Shown one piece after another: positions 1 to 9,600 of a stretch of DNA of 64,000 bases; the first letter of the stretch is position 1, and every line of letters starts with the position of its first letter. The stretch covers positions 2,277,501 to 2,341,500 of the forward strand of contig JBBDHG010000098.1 of NCBI GenBank assembly GCA_037951165.1, read 5' to 3'. The notes under the pieces are model-generated. The model was given only the letters and a program-made list of their open reading frames with translations, was not told the DNA's origin and did not search any database. The position numbers and the translations under genes were made by a program. Source of the DNA: Lophius americanus (lineage: Eukaryota; Chordata; Actinopteri; Lophiiformes; Lophiidae).

Positions 1-234
1 GCTTGCCTCTCCTAAGCTTGGGTGAGTTTTTTTCTAAAGCAAAGGAGTTTAAGGATCTTGATGTTTTCTTCTTGAGTGAAAAATGTTCTGCGAGGTGGAC
101 TGGTATTTTGGTGCAGTCAGGTGTAGTGGATGTATTGTTTTGACCTGATTTGGTGAAAAGAGCGGAGTAGTGAGAAAAAAACCCTCAGTTCACCAGTTAT
201 ATTATGTTCCAACCCTCACTAATGATCTCGAGCT
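1..234. other. Intergenic sequence, nothing recognised
   Basis: No convincing coding frame or named repeat is visible. It may be an eroded upstream part of the LINE tail that follows, but no reverse transcriptase motif can be read here. Confidence 0.4.
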
Positions 235-640
235 GTGATTAGTATTCAAAAGAATGAGATACAAGCTGCTAACGATCTTCCATCGCAGGATGGCTGCGTT
301 GCTCAGACATTCGGTGAAAAGTCAGAGTGGAGCTACTGCTCCTTTTCGTTTAAAAAAGGGACCCAGTTGGGGTGGTTCGGGCATTTTATTAGGACGCCTC
401 CAGGGACGCTCTTTACATGTTTTCCATGCACGCCCAATTGGGAGGAGATCCCATGATAAACTTAGAACTCACTTGAGGGACCATAAATCTCATGTAGTTT
501 GAGAACGCCTCAGGATCCCCACAGGATGTTGCTGGAGAGAGGGACTGCAATACCATTCTAAGTCTTCTGCCTCTGTAACCCAACCCAAATTAAGTGGAAG
601 ATAATGCATGGATGAATTGATAGAATTTTCAACATTTAAT
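235..640 (+). mobile_element. LINE retrotransposon 3' end fragment (C-terminal tail of ORF2)
   Basis: The translation of 235-456 contains QLGWFGHFIRTPPGTL, the WFGH-x-x-R-x-PPG signature near the C-terminus of a common fish non-LTR retrotransposon polyprotein. After a frame change the neighbouring frame continues with GRRSHDKLRTHLRDH, the degraded GRRPRGRPRTRWRD-type stretch. The DNA then runs through a tail (about 580-625) like the familiar 'aagtggaag...atgg' LINE end. At least one frameshift and several stops break it, so it is a dead 5'-truncated copy. The match to the family is from memory; the clade was not determined. Its orientation is opposite to the larger LINE remnant at 1,577-3,330. 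Confidence 0.7.
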
Positions 641-720
641 AATTATAATAATAATAATAATACATTTAATTTATAATGCATTTTACAGTTGGATCAAATC
701 TCAAACTGCTTGGTAGTAAG
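641..720. repeat. (AAT)n tract with short dispersed-repeat tail
   Basis: An AAT/ATA tract at about 641-662 is followed by an AT-rich stretch ending in 'TTGGATCAAATCTCAAA'. The same words follow the AAT tract at 4,194-4,260, so both are probably copies of one retroposon tail. Confidence 0.5.
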
Positions 721-1576
721 TATTTGGTAATCACATCCTACATCAAAAAGACCCTTAACTAATAAAGGACTGAGCAGTGTGTAATAGTAGGATCTAAGTG
801 ATAAATGTCTCAATGTCACATTAAGTCATTTATCACACCGAGTACGTTCTTAGTGTTTGGGTTGACTATAGCATGTGGCTAAATAATGACTATAAGCACT
901 TCATTAGCTCACTTAGCGTCGTTAGCATTTAACTGTATCTTACCTGAGCCTACAGCTTGCGACGAACAACGCACAGTCGTTTAGTGAAATACGGTATAAA
1001 CTCTGCTGAGACACACTCTAATCCGGTAAAAAGGCAGCATACATTTAAATCAATTGCATTTATGTTTTGGCTACTGTTCACCTTCACACTTCAGGACGCC
1101 ATGACAGAACAAACTGCGCATGACACATTTTCCGTGGATTTGATTGGTGAATTTCATTTTATTTCCTGTTACGTAGAGGAAGTTGAGTTCAAGACAAACT
1201 GGAAATCGGAAAAAAATATATATATATTTAAAAAAGGACTGGTTGACAATTTGTACATTAAAATATATCTCAGTAATGGAAATGCTTCGTAGAAATGTAT
1301 TATTAAATGTATATGTATAGATAATGTTTTGTTATGTAATATTATATTATACTATATTAGTGCCTTTTGATAGTTTTTGTTTGTTTATATTTGATCCCAG
1401 GTTTCTATTATGTTCATTGTGTATGTTTTGTATTTTTGTTTTTAGTGTTACCTCTTATCTTAAAAAATAAAATAAAACATGAAAACCCAATTAAAAAATA
1501 AACACTGTAAAAGTACCAAAGGTTTTCCAACTCAAATCGATTGTATTTGCTCAAAGAAAATAAATAGTTATGCAAA
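721..1576. other. AT-rich intergenic DNA, no gene recognised
   Basis: An open frame of 111 codons at 957-1,292 has no recognisable domain and is AT-rich and low in complexity at its end. I treat it as chance. A short TA run lies near 1,217-1,227. Confidence 0.5.
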
Positions 1577-3330
1577 AAATTTCTGCCGGCAATGCGAACC
1601 AGACTCCGACAGTACAGAGATTGGACGGCCCGTAGCAGTGGACCATCCACTCCATACTCTCGGAGCACTCCCCAAAGGATGCCCCGAGGGACAGGGTAGT
1701 AAGCCTTCTCCAGATCCACAAAGCACATGTGGACCGGATGGGCAAACTCTCATGTCCCCTCCAGCACCCTTGAAAGGGTATAGAATCCCCTGGTCCCCCT
1801 CTTTGAAAAGGGGAACCACCACCCCAGTCTTCCACTCCAGAGGTACTTCCCTCGATGTCCACGCAATGTTGCAGAGGCTTGTCAGCCATGACAGCCCTAC
1901 AAAATCCAGAGCTTTCAGATACTCAGGGCGGATCTCTTGTGGCTGTTAATCTCATCTCATTAACAGCCACAGCGACCTCAGCCCCAGTGATGAGCGGACC
2001 CACCTCCAAGTCATTCAGCTCTGGTTCCTCCTTGGAATACGTGTTGGTGGGATTGAGGAAATCCCCAAAGTATTCCTTCCACCGCCCGATAACTTTCTCA
2101 GTGGAGGTCAGTAAGTCCCTATCCAGCCCGTAGACAGAGTGGAAAAATGACCGCTTTCCCCCCCATGAGATGCCGGACGGTTTGCCAGAATTTCTTCGGG
2201 GGTTTTTACTTCTGTGACTGCCACAGCCACGTGTCGCTTGGCCTGCCGGTAGCTGTCAGCTGCAGTCCGACAAGCCAGCCATGCTCTGTAGGACTCATTC
2301 TTCAGCCTGACAGCATCCCTCACCTCTGGTGTCCACCAGCAGGTTCGGGGATTACCACCGCGACTAGCACCGGCAGCCTTCTGGCAATGTGGAAAATGGT
2401 CCACTCAGTTTCCATGTTCCCCACCACCCCCAGAACGCGGCTGAAGCTCTGCCGGAGTTAGGAGTTGAAGACCATCCTGACAGGGTCCTTGGCCAGACGT
2501 TCCCAGCAGACCCTAACTATTTGTTTGGGCCTACCAGGTTTGTCCAGCTTCCTCCCCCGCCATCTGATCCAACTCACCACCAGGTAGTGATCGGCTGACA
2601 GCTCAGCTCCTCTCTTCACCCTAGTGTCCAAAACATGCGGCCGCAGATCAGCTGATACAACTACAAAGTCGATCATCAATCTGCGACCTAGGGTGTCCTG
2701 GTGCCAACTGATGGACACCCTTATGTTTGAACATGGTGTTCGTTATGGACAAACTGTGACTAGCACAGAAGTCCAATAACTGAACACCACTAGGGTTCAG
2801 ATCAGGCAGGCCGTTCCTCACAATCACGCCACTCCAGGTCTCGCTGTCATTGTCACACAACAGTCAGGACCCGTTCCCCAACCCGAAGGCGCAGGGAAGC
2901 AACTCTTTCATCCACTGGGGTAAACTCAAATACATGGGCAGAGAGCTGGGGAGCTATAAGTAAGCCCACACCAGCCCTCCGCCTCTCACATGAAGCAATA
3001 GTACAGGGTCCAGCCCCCATCAAGGTGGGTTCCAGAGCCAGGGCTGTGCGTAGAGACGAGCCCGACTTAACTAGTCTGTACCTCTCAACACAAGCTCAGG
3101 CTCCTTCCCCATCAGTGAGGTGACATTCCATGTCCCCACCGTCAGCTTTTGTAGCCGGGGATCGGACCGCCAAGGCCACTGCCTTTTCATAATGGTCGAT
3201 CCACAATACACCGGACCACTGCGGATTCCTCTGTTGGTGGTGGGCCCACGGGAGGACGGACCCATGTCCCTGCTTCGGGCTAAACCCGACCGGGCCCCAT
3301 GGGTGAAGTTTTTGAGACATGCCTATACTT
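1577..3330 (-). pseudogene. Degenerate APE-type LINE: endonuclease and reverse transcriptase remnant
   Basis: Read on the minus strand from 3,330 downwards, the fragments appear in the order expected of a LINE ORF2. LTVGTWNVTSLMGKEPELV (about 3,090-3,150) is the start of an AP-endonuclease domain. LPDLNPSGVQLLDFCASHS and RLMIDFVVVSADLRPHVL lead to RGAELSADHYLVVSWIRW (2,458-2,860), which keeps the endonuclease Asp-His pair. RGGNPRTCWWTPEVRDAVRL (about 2,200-2,360) is the linker. GVVVPLFKEGDQG and MCFVDLEKAYYPVPRGILWG (about 1,690-1,830) are reverse transcriptase motifs; the catalytic Asp of VDLEKA is kept, the following Asp of the usual AFD is Tyr. Several frameshifts and stops are present. 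The fingers region between VVVPLFKEGD and the EGA.. stretch is deleted, and the copy ends soon after VRIAG, before the FADD box. It is dead. Clade not assigned. Confidence 0.8.
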
Positions 3331-3726
3331 TAACTATATAAAATACTGAAAACAAAGACTTGTTGGTCCTTACGAGGCTGATACTGTCGCTCTTCACAGA
3401 GCAAGTCAGAATACATTTACCACAACACAGACCCCATTAACTTTCATTCTACCCTTCAAAACAAGAGCACTTCCAATACACAGGTAACAGAACATTAATT
3501 AATAATGATGATAATAAATTGTAATTTTATAGCACCTTTCTATGCTTTCCGCCCATCAACATAAAATAAATTAAATAAAAATAAAAATAGGTTACAATAG
3601 CTTTGTATATTAACACATTTATTTAGTATAAAACTATTATTATTATTATTAGTATAAAACACATTTGAGTGTTTACAATTGAAAAAATGAAACGTTTCTT
3701 GGTTTACAGAATAGGCGTTTGTATCA

Positions 3727-3776
3727 TTAAACTGAATATTTATTATGATTATAATTATAATCAATATTCAGTTTAA
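3727..3776. repeat. Inverted repeat / potential cruciform
   Basis: Fourteen-base arms at 3,727-3,740 (TTAAACTGAATATT) and 3,763-3,776 (AATATTCAGTTTAA) are exact reverse complements. The 16 bases immediately before the right arm (3,747-3,762, GATTATAATTATAATC) are themselves a perfect palindrome. The whole is almost pure A/T. Confidence 0.85.
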
Positions 3777-4193
3777 ATATTTTTTATTTGGTAGGATAAA
3801 CTCAAAGGTTGAATAAAGCTTTTATTTACATTTTATATCCTGAATATTTGTTTTAAATGCAATAATATCTGTTTCCGACTGCAAATCTCGGCTGATCGGA
3901 GAAAGTCGGTCATTAGATTTTGCAATTAGAATAATTAGATCATCAATGAAAATTGCGCTCGGTGATGCGACACTCCAAATCTTTAAAATAACAATGGAAC
4001 CTGTAAAAGTTTACGACTTAACGTACTAGGGCCAAGTATATTCTACGTCAGGTACGTACATTTCTATGTACTTAAACGTACGAGCATCAAGCAGCCCACG
4101 ACTTCATAGGCATTAGAGGGATTACAGTAAATGAAATAGTGTTTTGTTAAATACCTGATGTAAGGTCACTTTTTTTTTTTGCAATCAACGCTG

Positions 4194-4219
4194 AATAATA
4201 ATAATAATAATAATAATAT
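4194..4219. repeat. (AAT)n microsatellite
   Basis: Uninterrupted AAT/ATA repeats, preceded by a T run at about 4,170 and followed by the same 'TTGGATCAAATCTCAAA' words as at 668-690. It marks a retroposon-type tail. Confidence 0.85.
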
Positions 4220-4556
4220 ATTTCATTTACTTTACGTTTGGATCAAATCTCAAAGCGCTATAAGGTAAAAGCAGATAAAAGCATCAATAAAAATATATAA
4301 TAATAATAATAACCTAAAAATACAGACCGCTTCTTTGATCCTCATTAGTTGTCCAATAATTCCTTTGATATTTGTGTGACGACATCTTTTCTCTTTACCT
4401 ACATAAGGTGTGACTGATGACGGGAACAACCGTGGCGTTTGATTCGGTGGCTTTAGAGCGGGTAAATACCTGTGAACCAGCGCAACCCTCGTTCAAACCC
4501 CCCCCCCCCCCGAAAAACATACTCTATAGCATGGTTTGTGACTGAGCTCAGAGAGA

Positions 4557-6251
4557 ATGTTTAGGAACACATACCAGAGTGGTTTTCTCTCCATTTTATA
4601 CAGCATCGGCAGCAAACCCCTGAAATTATGGAGTAAAAAGGTGAGAAGTGATCCGGCTGACCCACAGTAAATGACAGACAGCACATGGGTTTTCTATTTC
4701 TACTCGTTTACGTTAGTAAGTAAGAGTTTTGCTGCCTCAAATTAAAAAAAAAAGGAAACGTACATTAGGCTACTATCATGTCTGTAATAATGGCAGCAGC
4801 AGCAGAGGAGACCAGGAGGAGCAGTTTCTAAGACGAAACATGGATATAATGATTTCAATCGATATAAAGGAGCCAAATGAAAGATTACATTTACACATTA
4901 TTCCAATACAAATACAAAGATAAAATCTAACATTTAAATTGAGGGAGTAGATTTACATCATTATCTATCTGATTATATATCTATATATCTGATTATATTA
5001 TATATTTTTATAATTAGGAGATATCATAATGCTATATATGTAAAGCCATAACAATAAAACCACCTGCCTTATGCTGAGTAGGTCACAACATAAAGGGCGG
5101 TGCGTTCCAACACCACAATTTGGTTTTCACAGATCCTTATGCTTGTCCATGTGTCAACAACTGATCAGTCAGTGGTTTCATGCTATGACTTCTTTCAGGT
5201 TTATGAAATATGCAATTGTAAAACGTTGTGTCTGTGAGATGGAATGCTGGTGATTCCGTGAGCGAATATCAAGTCTTTGTGTTCACAGGTTCAGAATGGT
5301 CAGATCAAGTTAATCACAGACAACGACATCCACTCACAGGTGTTAGAGATTGAAGGTGTAAACGTCATGTGAGTTTTTGTGTATTGAACTGGTCATGTAG
5401 GTCAGATTGGCACATTCAAGCACTAGTCTTCCTCATCCATGTACCTTTCCATCTCTTATATCCCCTGCAGGACCACCTACATATCATGTCCACCAGACCC
5501 CAAAAGGACTTTGGGCATCAAGTTCCCTTTTCTTGTTATGATAGTCAAAAATCTCAGCAAATATTTCACCTTTGAAGTCCAGGTAGGGTGGGCACAACTG
5601 CAGACATATACCCCTTCTTGGGGGCTACAAGTGTATTCTCCCACATTGTATATGCACAGACCACGCAGCACATTCTGAATTTGTTCAGAATGCGCGGCCA
5701 CTCACGCTACCTCTCCATCTTTCAACCCTCAGATTTTAGATGATAAAAACATTAAACGGCGAATTAGAGCGAGTAACTACCAAAACACAACCCGAGTGAC
5801 GCCATTTGTCTGCTCCATACCTATGGCGCTGGATGATGGCTGGAACCAGATTCAGTTCAACCTGTCAGAGTTCACCAGGAGGGCCTACACTACCAATTAC
5901 ATGGAGACACTGCGTGTACAGGTAAGTGCGTATGGACAGACTCAGAACCGACTGTTTTTTAAATGGTATCAAGAGTGTGACTGTAGAATCCAAACCGTGA
6001 ACCTGTTCTCTGATGGTGTTGCTCCTGTCTGACCCGTTTCCCTCCCAGATTCATGCTAACTGTCGGATAAGGAGAGTGTATTTCTCAGACAAACTGTATG
6101 CTGAGGATGAGCTCCCTCCAGAGTTTAAAGTCTGCTCTGTAAAGCACAAGGGTTATAAGGTGAAACACACTCCTCATGCATCTACTCGACCATTAAGGTC
6201 AAATAACGCGTCTTACACTCATCTCTGTTTCTTTGTCTAATGCAGAAGTAA
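4557..6251 (+). CDS. cfap20-like: CFAP20-family cilia/centriole microtubule protein, six exons
   Basis: Exons: 4,557-4,640, 5,289-5,368, 5,471-5,582, 5,733-5,921, 6,049-6,159 and 6,246-6,251 (AAG then TAA). All introns are GT-AG and the phases join. The spliced product is 193 residues, the same length as vertebrate CFAP20 (BUG22/GTL3). CFAP20 is a small conserved protein of ciliary doublet microtubules (inner junction), basal bodies and centrioles, needed for normal ciliary beating. Hallmarks seen: it starts MFRNTYQSGFLSILYSIGSK; later exons give TTYISCPPDPKRTLGIKFPF, LDDGWNQIQFNLSEFTRRAY and IHANCRIRRVYFSDKLYAED. Against the human protein as I recall it I count about 149/193 identical positions, low for a protein that is nearly invariant in vertebrates. 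The last 11 residues (VCSVKHKGYKK) are nearly unrelated to the usual tail. I infer a diverged paralogue. Without the last splice, exon 5 would read on to a stop at 6,238-6,240. It is not a retrocopy, because it has introns. Confidence 0.9.
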
Positions 6252-6391
6252 TTTCTCCTCCTCTGCTGTCCCCCTGACCTGGTGTGGAGTTCAGTGGTTG
6301 GATTTCCTTCGTCGTGATATGTGATGAACTTTGAATTTGAACTTTGTTATATTGTAATCTGGAAACAGTCATCTTCTGTTGCTGCTTAAAC

Positions 6392-6397
6392 AATAAA
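6392..6397 (+). terminator. Poly(A) signal AATAAA of the CFAP20-like gene
   Basis: A canonical AATAAA lies about 140 bases after the stop codon at 6,249-6,251 and is followed by a T-rich stretch. This is a plausible 3' end for a short 3' UTR. Confidence 0.6.
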
Positions 6398-6419
6398 TAT
6401 TTTTTATGTACTCCTATTC

Positions 6420-6840
6420 CCTCAGTTTGCAATGTATTTCGCTTAATAACGTCATTACAAGTTGATGTGGCGGGGTCGTCCAACATCAGTGAAAATGTTT
6501 CTGAGAAAAATAGTTTGTCTCTACTGTAGTAACCAGGTAATTACGATGGCTCTAATGATACAATGAAACCCCGGCTGTTGTGTGAATCTGACGAATGAGC
6601 TGGATGTTTGAACTTCATTCACACACCTCCGCAATGACACTCATTTACTTCGTTCTCACACTCAGCCCATTCAAGGGATTCAGGTATCTACTCAGATTTT
6701 TGATATCTTTCATACTTTCACAGATATCATATATATTCCACCCATTTTTCAACCATTCTTTCAATGGAAAAACCTTCGAAAATACTGTTTCTGATCGGAG
6801 TATTTTAACTTTGATCTCAAAAGTTAAGTTAGGTACAAAA
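6420..6840. other. Short intergenic stretch, nothing recognised
   Basis: The open frame that begins at 6,595 runs into the minisatellite and has no recognisable domain. Confidence 0.4.
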
Positions 6841-7420
6841 TCTTCAGATCACTGCCCAAATCCTTCGAGCACTGCCCAAATCCTCAGATCAAAGTTAGAA
6901 TCCTCAGGTCAAAGTCAGAATCCTCAGATCAAAGTCAGAATCCTCAGATCAAAGTCAGAATCCTCAGATCAAAGTCAGAATCCTCAGATCACAGCCAAAA
7001 TCATAAGATTAAAGTGAGAATCCTCAGGTCAAAGTCCGAATCCTCAGATCAAAGTCAGAATCCTCAGATCAAAGTCAGAATCCTCAGATCAAAGTCCGAA
7101 TCCTCAGATCAAAGTCAGAATCCTCAGCTCAAAGTCAGAATCCTCAGATCAAAGTCAGAATCCTCAGCTCAAAGTCAGAATCCTCAGATCAAAGTCAGAA
7201 TCCTCAGATCAAAGTCAGAATCCTCAGATCACAGCCAAAATCATAAGATTAAAGTGAGAATCCTCAGGTCAAAGTCCGAATCCTCAGATCAAAGTCAGAA
7301 TCCTCAGATCAAAGTCAGAATCCTCAGATCAAAGTCAGAATCCTCAGATCAAAGTCAGAATCCTCAGATCAAAGTCAACATCCTCAGCTCCAAACCCAAA
7401 TCCTTAGATCAAAGCAGGCG
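6841..7420. repeat. 20-bp minisatellite, about 29 units, with 240-bp higher-order repeat
   Basis: The unit is TCCTCAGATCAAAGTCAGAA. All units from 6,841 to about 7,420 stay in exact 20-base register, with substitutions only. Positions 6,961-7,080 and 7,201-7,320 are identical over 120 bases, including rare variants (ACAGCCAAAA, TCATAAGATT), so a 12-unit block was duplicated. Because 3 x 20 = 60, the array is open on the + strand and would encode a 20-residue period rich in Ser, Gln and Arg (SKSESSDQSQNPQIKVRILR). I see no sign that it is translated. Confidence 0.95.
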
Positions 7421-8577
7421 TGGCTTTGTTTCCCTTCTTTCCACTTAGATGATAGCGCTTCTCTTTCTCTGTCACCAATAGGAAAATGGCTCATGGGACC
7501 ATCAACCAACCAGATGCAGCGGTTGTCTCCCAAGTAATGCGATGAATTAAACCCCACCACGTCCCTCAGTAGACTCACTTACAGTACAAATAACCCTGAT
7601 GATTAAACCTTAGAAATAGTTAGTTAATAAGGACTTGTGATAGGGCAGCCCTCAGGATGTTATTCTATCCGCTAAAACTAATTTTTGTCTCCACGCTTTT
7701 TTGTTTAGTTTATTTTTTAATTTCCTAGAATTGCAATTTTCACTTTTGTTTCAGGGTGAGTGACAGTCTGCTCTGTTTGCATTGCTACGCTTCTATTGTG
7801 TCTTAACAGCTTTTATACAGAAGAGGGCACCAGATATGAAGAAACAGAGAGATGCAGCTTCAGGTTCTTCTGGACATTTTCAAAGGTCCTCATGTCAGAC
7901 AAGTGACACTGACAGGAAATACAGGAAACAATCAAGCCACAGTCACAGACTCTTACCTCATCTGGTCAAAATGAATTAGACATACCACTGTTAACATGAG
8001 CAGGGCTAAAGGACCGGGTTCTTTTCTGGATTTAAGTAACTCCCAGCCCTGACCAGCAGTGAGAGTGAAAGTGTGAAGTTGTTTGAGGATAGTGTTACAG
8101 CAAACCTTGTGTCATCTTTCAAGCTGCGTTTATTCATCCATTTATATGACACACAGTGAATGTCCAGACTCCATGTGTCCGTCTCACCGCTTGTGAAAAA
8201 CATCTCAAAAAGGTTAACGGATTTTAATGACATCTTTTGGTGACATCATTATCACAATTTGGGTATATTTCACCTAGCAGATTTCTTTATTTTGTTTTAT
8301 TTGTCTGATTCTCACCAACATCAAGTGACCAGGGCTAAAACAGCTTTATGGTATCTAGCAAAATTAGTTTTTAAGTGTCAACATGTTAATAAATAACACC
8401 TCAAATGTTTCCAATGATGATTAATAGTTATTTAGACTTTTAATGCTATAGATAAACACTTAAGGTCAGAATTCAGGGTTCACGGCCTTTAAACCATTGC
8501 AGCCATGTAGTGGTGGTCAAAGCAGCACACTGGTTAATGGACTGTACTCTCTCTGGTCTGACTGACTGCTAGAAGAA
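7421..8577. other. Intergenic DNA, nothing recognised
   Basis: Only short chance open frames (at most 75 codons) are present. There is no recognisable domain or repeat signature. Confidence 0.4.
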
Positions 8578-8690
8578 CTTTACAGCATGAACCCGCATTC
8601 ACCCACTCACACACATTCATGCAGTGATGCCCATGCATGGGGCCACCTGCTCACCATCAATGATCGTTCACACAATCACGCACACACGAG
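8578..8690 (-). mobile_element. 3' half of a tRNA-derived SINE (same family as 14,215-14,493)
   Basis: The segment with 'CATTCACCCACTCACACACA' and the following 'GGGGCCACCTGCTCACCATC' corresponds to the body of the SINE copy at 14,240-14,340. The tRNA-like head is missing. Confidence 0.5.
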
Positions 8691-8734
8691 CGAAACAGCC
8701 ATTGATCGTATTTACACACAGAAAAGTCGGGGAT

Positions 8735-9010
8735 ATAAGTCCGATTTTAAGTTATAGCGAGTTAGCCTTAGGGGATAAATCTCCGCCTAGCGTCAGAAAT
8801 ATACACCTGACTTTGAATTATAAATAAATAAATAAAAAATAAAAGAAGAAAATAAAATAAAAGAAGAAAAAACACAACTGATCGTCCTCACACTAATGTC
8901 TAAGTGGTTTGAAATGTAAATGATCCATGAATTACTTTTTGAATTGTTGCGCTAACGCCAAGCATTTGCGGCGGATGCATCGGCGTTGATGACGATTTCA
9001 TAATATCCCA
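8735..9010 (-). repeat. Copy 1 of an unnamed dispersed repeat family
   Basis: Read on the minus strand it contains AAGTCTGGGATATTATG, then ATGGATCATT, then TAGACATTAGTGTGAGGA and TATATTTCTGACGCTAGG, in the same order as the + strand copies at 18.5, 50.97, 59.3 and 61.1 kb. An A-rich tract at 8,820-8,870 interrupts it. Confidence 0.65.
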
Positions 9011-9049
9011 GACTTTTTGGAAATGTTATGAGGTAGACCCAAAAATATT

Positions 9050-9600
9050 TTATGTAATTTAGGTTTCTAGTTTTGGTAATTTCTTAAAGTTGAATTAAAT
9101 GATATTGAACTCAACCATTTTCTTTTTTTTTTACAGTGCATGATTACTCCCTAAAGGCATTACTTTGCAATATTCCAGCTTTGGAGTCGTTCAAATCTTT
9201 ATCAAATAATTTTTTTCCCCACGATTACATTCAAAAAACTTAAAATATAAAACAGAAAATAAATCTTTGTTCATTATTTGTGCAGAAATCTGACATTACT
9301 ATTTTTTATCCTGCAGCTGTTTTAGGACAAATATATTATCAAAAATATTATCATACAGGTGTTGCTCATTTAAAAAAAAAAAAAATTCCTTTCACTGGTT
9401 AAACAATTAAAGTAAGTACAATATTTGCAACTTAAATGAATAGGTTAGACCCATCAAAATTTAATGTACGGTAACAGTTGTGGTGATTTCAACACTTTTC
9501 TTTTTACAGTGCATGGTTACTCCCAAAAAGCATAAACTAGTGATATTCCAAATTTGGAAGTTGTTCAATCCTCTTTCCAGATGAAGTATTCCCAACTTAA
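9050..9600 (+). repeat. Two diverged tandem copies of an AT-rich element
   Basis: The segments around 9,120-9,200 and 9,485-9,575 share 'TTTACAGTGCATG.TTACTCC', a 'TATTCCA..TTTGGA' block and 'GTTCAATC', with similar AT-rich sequence upstream. The spacing is about 370 bases. This suggests an old tandem duplication or two related MITE-like insertions. No terminal repeats were confirmed. Confidence 0.45.

Larger units (their letters stand above)
3331..4556. other. Intergenic and promoter-side DNA upstream of the CFAP20-like gene
   Basis: AT-rich DNA with a retroposon-tail fragment (about 3,495-3,540), a strong palindrome (3,727-3,776), an AAT microsatellite (4,194-4,219) and a run of 14 C (4,498-4,511). 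The stretch from about 4,380 to 4,556 should hold the promoter and 5' UTR of the CFAP20-like gene, but I could not identify a TATA box or a convincing transcription start. Confidence 0.5.

Noticed and set aside
957..1292. 111-codon open frame on +
   Set aside because: No domain, AT-rich low-complexity end, no splice or promoter context.
4380..4556. RFX X-box in the CFAP20-like promoter (expected for ciliary genes)
   Set aside because: Only a weak half site (around GTGAACCAGCGCAACCC) is present; it does not meet the two-half-site consensus.
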